29,106 bases of DNA, taken from NCBI GenBank assembly GCA_007280315.1, contig QYQC01000074.1:1-29106 (forward strand). The letters are read 5' to 3'. Both the position numbers and the translations under genes were made by a program. The notes beneath the pieces were generated by a model that saw only the letters and a list, made by a program, of their open reading frames with translations, had not been told where the DNA came from and did not search any database. This stretch comes from Betaproteobacteria bacterium. Lineage in GTDB: Bacteria > Pseudomonadota > Gammaproteobacteria > Burkholderiales > SG8-39. Positions 22,899 to 29,106 of this stretch are shown piece after piece (the first letter of the stretch is position 1; each line of letters starts with the position of its first letter).

Positions 22899-23312
22899 GT
22901 GCGCGGAGCTATATTGATAATCCTGCTGGCTACAGCCGGCGGCAGCGCGGCGGCGGACTGGACCAAGTGGGTGGTGATTGATCAGAAGGAAAGGTTCACC
23001 GTCTACGCGGATGTGGCGACCATACGCAAATCAGGCGACATGGCGCAGATGTGGGATATGTCGGACATCCCGGCGGGCAAAGGGCCGGCCGGGTCAAAAC
23101 AGTCGCCGTCATTCAAGATGGAGCGGGAATACGACTGCAACAAACAACAGGTGCGCGTGCTGTATGTATCATGGCACGCTGAAAACATGGGAGAAGGAAA
23201 AATGATCGGTAACAACGCCACTCCAGGCAGTTGGCAGCCGGCGCTGCTTGGCACCATAGGCGAACGGCTGTGGAAAGTCGCCTGCGGCGTGGGCAGCAGC
23301 AGGCATTTGTGA
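22899..23312 (+). CDS. Secreted surface-adhesin-E-like protein
   Basis: A 137-residue exported protein. A signal peptide (AILIILLATAGGSAAA) precedes a mature domain that begins DWTKWVVIDQKERFTVYADVATIRKSGDMAQMWDMSDI. It continues with REYDCNKQQVRVLYVSWHAENMGEGK and ends ERLWKVACG. Two cysteines (YDCN and VACG) may form a disulfide. The layout matches the small beta-rich domain called surface-adhesin protein E, common in betaproteobacteria and named after Haemophilus protein E; most members have no tested function. The start is GTG at 22899 with GGGGGA seven bases upstream; the longer frame from 22644 overlaps the lipoprotein gene and is rejected. Confidence 0.75.
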   Translation: MRGAILIILLATAGGSAAADWTKWVVIDQKERFTVYADVATIRKSGDMAQMWDMSDIPAGKGPAGSKQSPSFKMEREYDCNKQQVRVLYVSWHAENMGEGKMIGNNATPGSWQPALLGTIGERLWKVACGVGSSRHL

Positions 23313-23409
23313 TTTACCCAAGAACCAGCACACTCGAGCTGTGCTGCGGCATCCAACCTGCGTGCCAGCGATTTCAATCGCAAAGGGCGCCCGCGCCGAA
23401 AGGTAATCC

Positions 23410-25155
23410 ATGAGTACCTCCTCGACCGCGGCGCTCGACGCGCTGTCGCTCGGCTTCCGTCAACGCTTCCTCACCTTCAACGAACTCACGCGGCAGGTGC
23501 AGGCTTGGGCCAGCGCATTTCCGAATTTTTGCCGTGTTACCTCGATCGGGCAGACCCCGGAGGGGCGCGATCTGTGGCTGCTGACCCTGGGTCCCGAGCC
23601 GGACAGGCCGCGTCCCAGCGCCTGGGTCGACGGCAACATGCATGCGAGCGAATTGTGCGGTTCGAGCGTGGCTCTGGCAGTTGCAGAGGACGTTCTCCGG
23701 CTGCACCTGAAGCAGGGCGGCGAGAGTGCGGGTCCGGTCTCGTCAGAACTGGCGGCGGCGCGCCTGCGCGACGTTCGCTTCTACATTCTGCCCAGAATGT
23801 CTCCGGACGGGGCAGAAGCGGTTCTCAGCACCGGTCGCTACGTGCGCTCGGTGCCGCGCGACGAGCGTCCGGCGCGCGCCCACGCCTACTGGCGCTGTGG
23901 CGACATCGATGGCGACGGGCTGGCCCTGGCAATGCGGGTGCAGGACCCGGGTGGCGAGATGGTCGAATCGGCCGAGTTTCCCGGACTGCTGTTGCCGCGC
24001 ACCATCGACGACGCGCCGCCATACTACAAGGTCTATCCCGAAGGCATGATCGAGAATTTCGACGGGAACCAGGTGCCGACGCCGCATTTCCTGTCGGACA
24101 ACCAGACCGACCTCAATCGCAATTTTCCCTTCTTCTGGGCGCCCGATTCGAAGCAGGAGGGCGCGGGCGCGTTTCCGCTGAGCGAAATCGAGTCGCGTGC
24201 GGTGGTCGAGTTCGCAACGAAGCATCCGGAGATTTTTCTCTGGCTCAACCTGCACACGTTCGGCGGCGTGTTCATCCGGCCGTTGGGCGATCATCCAGAC
24301 ACCAAAATGAACCAGCAGGATCTGGCGCTCTATCGCCAGCTGGGCGCCTGGGCCGAAGAACTCACCGGCTATCCTATGGTATCGGGCTGCGAGGAATTCC
24401 TCTACCAGCCGGATACACCGCTGCACGGCGATCTCACCGACTTCGCCTATCACCAGCGCGGCGCCATTGCATACGCCGTCGAACTGTGGGACCTGTTCAA
24501 ACAAGTCGGGTTCGAACGCAAGAAGCGTTTCGTCGACAACTATGTGCAGCTTACGCGCGCTGACATGCTGCGGCTTGCTGAATGGGATCGCGACAAGAAC
24601 GCGGGCCGCGTGATCCGTCCCTGGCGCAAGTTTACGCATCCACAACTGGGGGAAGTCGAAGTCGGCGGCATCGATCCGCGCGTAGGACTGTGGAATCCAC
24701 CTGCGGAAGAAATGCCGCGGATATGTGCGGCGCAGTCGGCGCACTATCTGCGCACCGCTGCACTGGCGCCGGCCGTGGCCGTTGACAAGGTAGAGACTAC
24801 TGCATTGTCGCCGGAATTGACGCGGGTGACGGTCACCGTCGCCAATCACGGCTATCTGCCTACTTATATTCTGGCATCGGCCAAGGCGCTCACGCACAAC
24901 GAGGCACTGTGGGCGGACGTTCAATGCAACGGGTGCGAGCTCACCGATTCCGACCTCGCGCATCGCGAAATCGGCCACCTCGACGGCTGGGGCCGTGGCC
25001 TGTTCGATGGCATGGGCGCGCTCTACTACACGCTGACCCGTGGGACCACCGGAGCACGTACGCTTTCGTGGGTTGTACGCGGCAGCGGCGTGGTCAGCCT
25101 GCGCGTCGGCTCCTGCCGCGTCGGCTGGACCACGCGCGACATTTCCATCGCCTGA
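23410..25155 (+). CDS. M14-family zinc carboxypeptidase
   Basis: A 581-residue metallopeptidase. The zinc ligands are visible as His78 and Glu81 in DGNMHASEL and His282 in WLNLHTFGG. The catalytic Glu is probably Glu358 in AYAVELWDLF. The substrate-binding LNRNFPFFW segment (near residue 237) is the usual M14 Asn-Arg motif. The peptidase core covers about residues 15-400, and the C-terminal part (from about 440) looks like a beta-sandwich accessory domain. No signal peptide is evident, so a cytosolic location is likely. The enzyme should remove C-terminal residues from peptides; specificity is unknown. AAAGG precedes the ATG. Confidence 0.92.
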   Translation: MSTSSTAALDALSLGFRQRFLTFNELTRQVQAWASAFPNFCRVTSIGQTPEGRDLWLLTLGPEPDRPRPSAWVDGNMHASELCGSSVALAVAEDVLRLHLKQGGESAGPVSSELAAARLRDVRFYILPRMSPDGAEAVLSTGRYVRSVPRDERPARAHAYWRCGDIDGDGLALAMRVQDPGGEMVESAEFPGLLLPRTIDDAPPYYKVYPEGMIENFDGNQVPTPHFLSDNQTDLNRNFPFFWAPDSKQEGAGAFPLSEIESRAVVEFATKHPEIFLWLNLHTFGGVFIRPLGDHPDTKMNQQDLALYRQLGAWAEELTGYPMVSGCEEFLYQPDTPLHGDLTDFAYHQRGAIAYAVELWDLFKQVGFERKKRFVDNYVQLTRADMLRLAEWDRDKNAGRVIRPWRKFTHPQLGEVEVGGIDPRVGLWNPPAEEMPRICAAQSAHYLRTAALAPAVAVDKVETTALSPELTRVTVTVANHGYLPTYILASAKALTHNEALWADVQCNGCELTDSDLAHREIGHLDGWGRGLFDGMGALYYTLTRGTTGARTLSWVVRGSGVVSLRVGSCRVGWTTRDISIA

Positions 25156-25214
25156 CTGCCGCTGCGGCTAAGCGCGCAGGGGCGGGAGTGAGAAAGCTGT
25201 CGCAATTCGTTTCC

Positions 25215-25223
25215 TGCTACACT
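25215..25223 (+). promoter_or_regulatory. Possible extended -10 promoter giving a leaderless mRNA
   Basis: TGCTACACT resembles an extended -10 (TG-n-TAnAnT) and ends eight bases before the ATG at 25232. Initiation would fall at or within about two bases of the start codon. No Shine-Dalgarno sequence precedes the ATG, which fits leaderless translation. No good -35 is present. Confidence 0.35.
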
Positions 25224-25231
25224 GCGCCGCC

Positions 25232-26965
25232 ATGAACGTACGCCAGCCCGCCCGCGGTCTTTCGGCGCGAGATATGGAGCCGATTCTCGCGGTTACCAGA
25301 AATCTGGCGGCCCCGTTCGACCTCATGACCATGTTGGCCGAGGTCGTCAAAGCTGCCACCCAGGTTCTCAATGCCGATCGCGGTACCGTTTGGCTATATG
25401 ACGCCAGCGCCGACCAGCTGGTTCTTCAGGTAGCGACCGGTATCGAACCGGTACGCGTGCCCGCAGATAGTGGACTCGTCGGCAGCTGCGCGCGAAATCG
25501 CCAGATCATCAACGTGCCCGACTGCTATGCCGATCCGCGCTTCAATCCCGACCTGGACCGGCGTTCCAATTACCGTACGCGCTGCATGCTGACGCTGCCA
25601 CTGGTCGATCACAAGGACGTCCTGGTGGGTGTGCTGCAGGTGCTAAACAAGGCAGACGGCATCTTCGACGAGGATGACGAGGCGCTGGCCAGTGCGCTGG
25701 CGGCGCAGTGCGCCGTGGCGCTGCAGCGGGTGCGCATGACCGAGGCATTGATCGAAGGCGAAAAAATGCGCCAGCAACTGGAGATGGCGCGCGTAGTGCA
25801 AATGAGCACGCTGCCCGCCGCCATGCCGGCGGTGCCGGGCTATGACGTGTACGGGACGTTCGAGCCCGCGGATCTCACCGGCGGCGACACCTTCGATCTG
25901 GCGCTGCTCGATCAGGGACTGCTGGTGGTGCTCGGCGATGCCACCGGCCACGGCATCGCCCCGGCGCTGCACGTGACGCAAATGCACGCGATGTTGCGCA
26001 TGGCATTCCGGTTGGGTGCCGATCTCGAATCGGCGTTTATCCAGGTCAATAACCAGCTTGCCGAAGTCCTGCCGGATGACCGCTTCATAACTGCATTCAT
26101 CGGACTTCTTGATACCGCGACCCATCGGCTACGCTTCCACAGCGGAGGGCAGGCGCCGATTCTGTATTTTCAAGCTGCGTCAGGGACCTGCGTGCGCCAT
26201 AACCCTACGAGCTTCCCGCTGGCGGCCATGCCGTTGTCAAAGCTGAGGCCGGCGGTGACTTTGGAAATGCAATTCGGCGACATGCTGGTGCTGCTCTCGG
26301 ACGGCATCTACGAATACCACGACGCAAACGGCGAGCAATTCGGCGAACACCGGGTCGCCGAAATCGTCCAGGCACATCGGGGCAAGTCCGCGGCCGAGCT
26401 TTCGGCGATCCTGCTCGAAGCGGTACAGTCGTTCGCCGCGGGCGCACCGCAGGAAGACGACATCACCGTAGTTCTGGTAAAGCGCGCCGACGCACTGCAG
26501 ACGGCGCAGCGGGCGTTCCGACGCAGCATCGATTCACTGCAGGACATATTCGATTTCACCTCTGCCGAGTTCACCGCTCAGCAGGTCGAGCCGCAACTGC
26601 TGCAGACCGTCGATTTCACGGTGGAGGAACTGTTCACAAATATGGTGAAATACAGCAAGATGAGCGACGCCGCCGTCGATATCAGGCTGACCAGGATCGC
26701 CGGCGGAGTGGAAGTGTCGCTGACCGACCATGACGTCGAGCCGTTCGACGTTACCCGGGCCCCCGACGTGGACACCGGCCTGCCTATCGCGCAGCGCCAG
26801 CCGGGGGGGCTGGGGCTCCATCTGATTCGGCGGATGGTCGATTCGATTACGTACCAATATACAAAGGAAAACCGGCAGAGCCGGATCGTGTTTCGTAAGA
26901 CCCTCGCCGGAAAACCCGGTTCAGTCAATGCACCGAAAACAGGAGGAGAACATGCTGACCATTGA
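25232..26965 (+). CDS. GAF-SpoIIE phosphatase-HATPase fusion (RsbU/RsbW-like partner-switching regulator)
   Basis: A 577-residue cytosolic signalling protein with three domains. Residues about 15-165 are a GAF sensor (LNADRGTVWLYD, GLVGSCARN). After a helical linker, about 200-412 form a SpoIIE/PP2C phosphatase with its metal-binding aspartates Asp219 (GGDTFD), Asp236 (GDATGHG), Asp357 (LSDG) and Asp409 or Asp410 (EDDIT). About 430-560 are an RsbW-type ATPase/kinase with Asn470 (EELFTNMVKYSK) and GGLGLHLIRRMVD. The phosphatase should dephosphorylate, and the kinase phosphorylate, the STAS protein encoded next, whose start overlaps this gene by 14 bp. The usual DxG motif of the ATPase reads DHDVEPFD. 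Similar fusions control stress sigma factors in other proteobacteria. Confidence 0.93.
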   Translation: MNVRQPARGLSARDMEPILAVTRNLAAPFDLMTMLAEVVKAATQVLNADRGTVWLYDASADQLVLQVATGIEPVRVPADSGLVGSCARNRQIINVPDCYADPRFNPDLDRRSNYRTRCMLTLPLVDHKDVLVGVLQVLNKADGIFDEDDEALASALAAQCAVALQRVRMTEALIEGEKMRQQLEMARVVQMSTLPAAMPAVPGYDVYGTFEPADLTGGDTFDLALLDQGLLVVLGDATGHGIAPALHVTQMHAMLRMAFRLGADLESAFIQVNNQLAEVLPDDRFITAFIGLLDTATHRLRFHSGGQAPILYFQAASGTCVRHNPTSFPLAAMPLSKLRPAVTLEMQFGDMLVLLSDGIYEYHDANGEQFGEHRVAEIVQAHRGKSAAELSAILLEAVQSFAAGAPQEDDITVVLVKRADALQTAQRAFRRSIDSLQDIFDFTSAEFTAQQVEPQLLQTVDFTVEELFTNMVKYSKMSDAAVDIRLTRIAGGVEVSLTDHDVEPFDVTRAPDVDTGLPIAQRQPGGLGLHLIRRMVDSITYQYTKENRQSRIVFRKTLAGKPGSVNAPKTGGEHADH

Positions 26966-27248
26966 TTTTGGCGCCGGCGGGGTGGTGGTCGTTGCCGGAC
27001 GGCTCGACGCCGCTCAGAGTCCGAGCGCTCAGGCGTTTCTGGACGGCGTCAGCGGGCCGGTGACACTTGACTGCAGCAAGCTCGAATACATCTCCAGCGC
27101 CGGCCTCGGCGTGCTTCTGAAAACACAGAAGCGATTGATGGCGTCGGCCGGGAAGCTGAAGCTGGTCGGCGTCAGCCGCCATCTGCGGGACATCTTCCAG
27201 TACTCCGGTTTCGATCAAATATTCGACATCGAATCTGCCGCTGAATGA
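26952..27248 (+). CDS. STAS-domain anti-sigma factor antagonist (RsbV-like)
   Basis: A 98-residue single STAS domain. It begins MLTIDFGAGGVVVVAGRLDA, has the strand VTLDCSKLEYISSAGLGVLL, and ends with the DIFQYSGFDQIFDI helix region. Ser49 aligns with the serine that kinases of the RsbW type phosphorylate in RsbV and SpoIIAA (DSTGLG versus SSAGLG). The ATG at 26952 has AGGAGGAG directly upstream, inside the end of the previous gene, so translation is coupled. In the unphosphorylated state it should bind the HATPase domain or another anti-sigma factor and release that factor's partner. Confidence 0.95.
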   Translation: MLTIDFGAGGVVVVAGRLDAAQSPSAQAFLDGVSGPVTLDCSKLEYISSAGLGVLLKTQKRLMASAGKLKLVGVSRHLRDIFQYSGFDQIFDIESAAE

Positions 27249-27285
27249 CCAGCTGCGCCAACTTTTCCCGCTGCCGTGTGTAATT

Positions 27286-27834
27286 GTGCTTGAGGAGCCT
27301 GACAAGGCGTTGGTGGAGCGATGCAGAAACGGCGATCGCGCGGCTTTTACCATCATGGTGACGCGCTATCAGCGGCCGATCTACAACGCTGCGTTCCGGG
27401 TTCTGGGGAACGCGGAGGACGCAAGCGACGTCACGCAGATCGTGTTCCTCAAGATTTCGGAGCGGCTGCATGAATACGACTCGCAGTACAAATTTTTCAG
27501 TTGGATTTACCGTATAGCGATTAACGAGTCGATTAATTTGCGGCGCCGCAGTCGGCGGGAACAGCCGCTGGACGATGAAGTGGACTTGGAAGGCCCGGCG
27601 GCGGACAGGCCGGAATCGCAGTATGAAAATGGGCAGCTTTCCGAGCGGATTCAACGGGCCCTGATGAGCATGAAAGCGGACGACCGGATAGTGCTGACGC
27701 TGAGACATTTCTCCGATTGCAGCTATCGCGAGATCGGACAAATTCTCGAGTTGGAGGAAAAAACGGTGAAATCGCGACTTTTCGAGGCAAGGCAGCGCCT
27801 GGGCGAGTTGCTGAAAGACTTTCGCACGAACTGA
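27286..27834 (+). CDS. ECF-family RNA polymerase sigma factor
   Basis: A 182-residue sigma factor with only regions 2 and 4. Region 2 (about residues 20-90) contains FTIMVTRYQRPIYNAAFRVLGNAEDASDVTQIVFLKI and FFSWIYRIAINESINLRRR. Region 4 (about 118-175) contains LMSMKADDRIVLTLRHFSDCSYREIGQILELEEKTVKSRLFEARQRL, with the helix-turn-helix that reads the -35. The linker DDEVDLEGPAADRPES is acidic. The start is GTG at 27286 without a clear ribosome site. It lies 37 bp after the STAS gene and 3 bp before the anti-sigma-like gene, the normal order for an ECF sigma with its regulator. Target promoters are unknown. Confidence 0.95.
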   Translation: MLEEPDKALVERCRNGDRAAFTIMVTRYQRPIYNAAFRVLGNAEDASDVTQIVFLKISERLHEYDSQYKFFSWIYRIAINESINLRRRSRREQPLDDEVDLEGPAADRPESQYENGQLSERIQRALMSMKADDRIVLTLRHFSDCSYREIGQILELEEKTVKSRLFEARQRLGELLKDFRTN

Positions 27835-27837
27835 AAC

Positions 27838-29106
27838 ATGAAGCAACGTATGGACCAAACTGAACACAACCAATTGATGCATCTCGTCCTCGACGGCGAA
27901 GCGTCTGCGGACCAGGTAGAGGCGCTTGATCGCCTGCTTGCGGCCGATCCGGCCGCGCGCAAACGGTTCGACGAATTGCGTGACTTATTCACGCTCCTCG
28001 GCCGAGTAGCGGAAGTGCCGCCACCGGCGAGTCTGGTAGACTCCGTGATGGCCAAAGTGCCCTTGCGCCAGGCACCGGAGGTTCGCGGGCGCCAACCTTT
28101 TTCGCGTTCAGGTGTAATTGCAGCAGTTCCGGTCGAATCCCAGGACTCGCGTCCGGGAATATCAGCAAGGGTCCATCGGGTTTCCCGATCGGTCCCATTT
28201 TTCAAGGAGTGGGCAATGAGTGATCAAAAGGGCGGGTTCCTGCGCAGCACCAAAGGCAAGGTATTCATCGGCGCGAGTGTGGCTGCGGCTGCAGTCCTCG
28301 CCGTATCGACTGGAATCGATTTCCCGAGCGGCGGGACAGACACGGCTGGAACGATTGTTCCGGCGCAGCGCTATCGGGCCCCGCAAAATACGGCAGCCGA
28401 TATCAACGTGGGAAATCCCTCTGACACGCAATCGGCGCAGGTGAATGCCGGAACCGGTGGCGCAGCAGGCAGTGCCGCAGGCAGCGCGGCTGGAAATGCC
28501 GCCGGTAACGCAGCAGGTAGCGCCGCGGGCAGTGCCGCAGGTAGCGCAGCCGGCAATGCGGCGGGCAGCGCAGCCGGTAGCGCCGCCGGGAATGCAGCAG
28601 GCAGCGCTGCTGGCAGCGCGGCCGGAAACGCAGCTGGCAATGCGGCGGGCAACGCGGCGGGCAACGCGGCAGGCAATGCGGCGGGCAACGCGGCAGGCAA
28701 TGCGGCGGGCAATGCGGCAGGTAGCGCCGCCGGGAATGCGGCAGGCAACGCCGCTGGCAGCGCAGCCGGAAACGCAGCCGGAAACGCTGCTGGCAACGCA
28801 GCAGGCAACGCTGCAGGTAGCGCCGCCGGCAAAGCCGCAGGAAGCGCGGCAGGTAATGCAGCTGGCAACGCAGCTGGCAACGCTGCAGGTAGCGCCGCAG
28901 GCAGTGCGGCAGGTAATGCAGCTGGCAACGCTGCAGGTAGTGCCGCCGGCAAAGCCGCAGGCAGTGCGGCAGGTAATGCAGCTGGCAACGCTGCAGGTAG
29001 CGCCGCCGGCAAAGCCGCAGGAAGCGCGGCAGGTAATGCAGCTGGCAACGCTGCAGGTAGCGCCGCCGGCAAAGCCGCAGGAAGCGCGGCAGGTAATGCA
29101 GCTGGC
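27838..29106 (+). CDS. Anti-sigma-factor-like membrane protein with giant Gly-X-Ala-Ala repeat domain (3' end outside window)
   Basis: The frame is open from ATG 27838 to the edge of the window (423 codons, no stop). Residues 1-75 (HLVLDGEASADQVEALDRLL, DPAARKRFDELRDLF) look like the N-terminal helical domain of cytosolic anti-sigma factors, but contain no cysteine, so no zinc finger. A basic Ser/Arg/Pro-rich linker follows. Residues 141-160 (KVFIGASVAAAAVLAVSTGI) form one membrane helix, so the rest should be extracytoplasmic. After a short linker come at least 53 perfect Gly-X-Ala-Ala tetrapeptides, X being Ser, Asn or, from unit 29 on, sometimes Lys. The start follows the sigma stop by 3 bp. 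ATG 27850 is an alternative. I do not know a named family with this architecture. Confidence 0.85.
   Translation, partial: MKQRMDQTEHNQLMHLVLDGEASADQVEALDRLLAADPAARKRFDELRDLFTLLGRVAEVPPPASLVDSVMAKVPLRQAPEVRGRQPFSRSGVIAAVPVESQDSRPGISARVHRVSRSVPFFKEWAMSDQKGGFLRSTKGKVFIGASVAAAAVLAVSTGIDFPSGGTDTAGTIVPAQRYRAPQNTAADINVGNPSDTQSAQVNAGTGGAAGSAAGSAAGNAAGNAAGSAAGSAAGSAAGNAAGSAAGSAAGNAAGSAAGSAAGNAAGNAAGNAAGNAAGNAAGNAAGNAAGNAAGSAAGNAAGNAAGSAAGNAAGNAAGNAAGNAAGSAAGKAAGSAAGNAAGNAAGNAAGSAAGSAAGNAAGNAAGSAAGKAAGSAAGNAAGNAAGSAAGKAAGSAAGNAAGNAAGSAAGKAAGSAAGNAAG
28468..29103 (+). repeat. 12-bp coding tandem array, 53 units (continues past the window)
   Basis: The unit is GGN-(AGY/AAY/AAA)-GCN-GCN, encoding Gly-(Ser/Asn/Lys)-Ala-Ala. 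All 53 complete units keep Gly-Ala-Ala without exception, while third codon positions vary widely, especially in the left half. The protein is therefore selected and the array is not simply a recent slippage product. X runs from mixed Ser/Asn at the left, through an Asn-rich block (28624-28740), to ordered blocks at the right. Confidence 0.95.
28801..29100 (+). repeat. 60-bp higher-order repeat (five units)
   Basis: Five 60-bp units encode five tetrapeptides each. X reads N-S-K-S-N in units 1, 3, 4 and 5 and N-N-S-S-N in unit 2. Units 4 and 5 (28981-29040 and 29041-29100) are identical. Unit 1 differs from them by one base and unit 3 by three. The pattern indicates recent tandem duplication of a 60-bp block, and it continues to the right edge. 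Confidence 0.92.

Noticed and set aside
22644..23312. One 222-codon gene covering both the lipoprotein and adhesin-E-like regions
   Set aside because: Its first 85 codons overlap the lipoprotein gene in another frame and are low-complexity Gly/Arg. A ribosome site and signal peptide support a start at 22899.
23743..24978. A 411-codon minus-strand frame inside the M14 peptidase gene
   Set aside because: It is a GC-rich shadow. The plus-strand protein has all M14 catalytic residues, while the antisense product has no recognisable motif.
27249..27285. ECF-type autoregulatory promoter in the gap before the sigma gene
   Set aside because: A CCAACTT-like -35 is present but the nearest CGT-like -10 is only about ten bases away, too close for an ECF promoter.
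28371..29072. A 233-codon minus-strand open frame of Ala-Leu-Pro-Ala repeats
   Set aside because: It is the antisense of the Gly-X-Ala-Ala array. The lack of stops follows from the 12-bp repeat composition, and the plus-strand frame has a proper N-terminal domain, a membrane helix and operon context.
28468..29106. CRISPR-like or non-coding tandem array
   Set aside because: There are no unique spacers; units are contiguous 12-mers in one open frame with synonymous variation, so it is a coding repeat.

Overview
This is a chromosomal segment of a GC-rich (near 60% by eye) proteobacterium, most likely a betaproteobacterium. I base that on the DksA and FNR sequences, the Pro-Arg-His tRNA cluster, the 180-kDa-type NAD-glutamate dehydrogenase beside a TAXI-TRAP transporter, and the small conserved proteobacterial proteins. 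Genus cannot be set from the sequence alone. Most of the window is ordinary chromosome. Accessory features are the 3' end of a group II intron at the left edge and a small MITE-like element near 22.3 kb.

Layout. 1-1042: group II intron 3' end, a terminator, dksA (minus strand), then a divergent promoter driving tRNA-Pro(TGG), tRNA-Arg(TCT) and tRNA-His(GTG). 1106-1868: two small minus-strand genes (an alpha/beta-barrel-like protein and a 62-residue conserved protein). 2201-5530: an MFS/nucleotide-translocase-like permease, a mandelate-racemase-like enolase-superfamily enzyme and a YgiD-type extradiol dioxygenase. 5527-8006: a DUF1993-like protein, a Sel1-repeat protein and a SAM methyltransferase. 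8069-9976 (minus strand): universal stress protein, single-domain response regulator and a Mak-type ROK fructokinase. 10264-12010: a conserved secreted protein and a lipoprotein parvulin. 12309-21045: NAD-glutamate dehydrogenase, a TAXI solute-binding protein and a fused TRAP permease, plausibly a glutamate uptake and catabolism unit. 21164-22173: three evenly spaced FNR-box-like sites upstream of fnr. 22256-22450: MITE. 22651-25155: small lipoprotein, adhesin-E-like protein and an M14 carboxypeptidase.

The most unusual part is the right end (25232-29106). It holds a GAF-SpoIIE phosphatase-HATPase fusion (RsbU plus RsbW in one chain), a STAS antagonist (RsbV) overlapping it by 14 bp, an ECF sigma factor, and an anti-sigma-like membrane protein that begins 3 bp after the sigma gene. 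The last protein has a cysteine-free N-terminal domain, one membrane helix, and then at least 53 uninterrupted Gly-X-Ala-Ala tetrapeptides (X = Ser, Asn or Lys). The repeat runs off the window without a stop. Its right-hand part is built of 60-bp higher-order units, two of them identical. I infer a stress-signalling module that joins partner switching to an ECF sigma/anti-sigma pair whose sensor carries a giant glycine-zipper-like extracytoplasmic domain.
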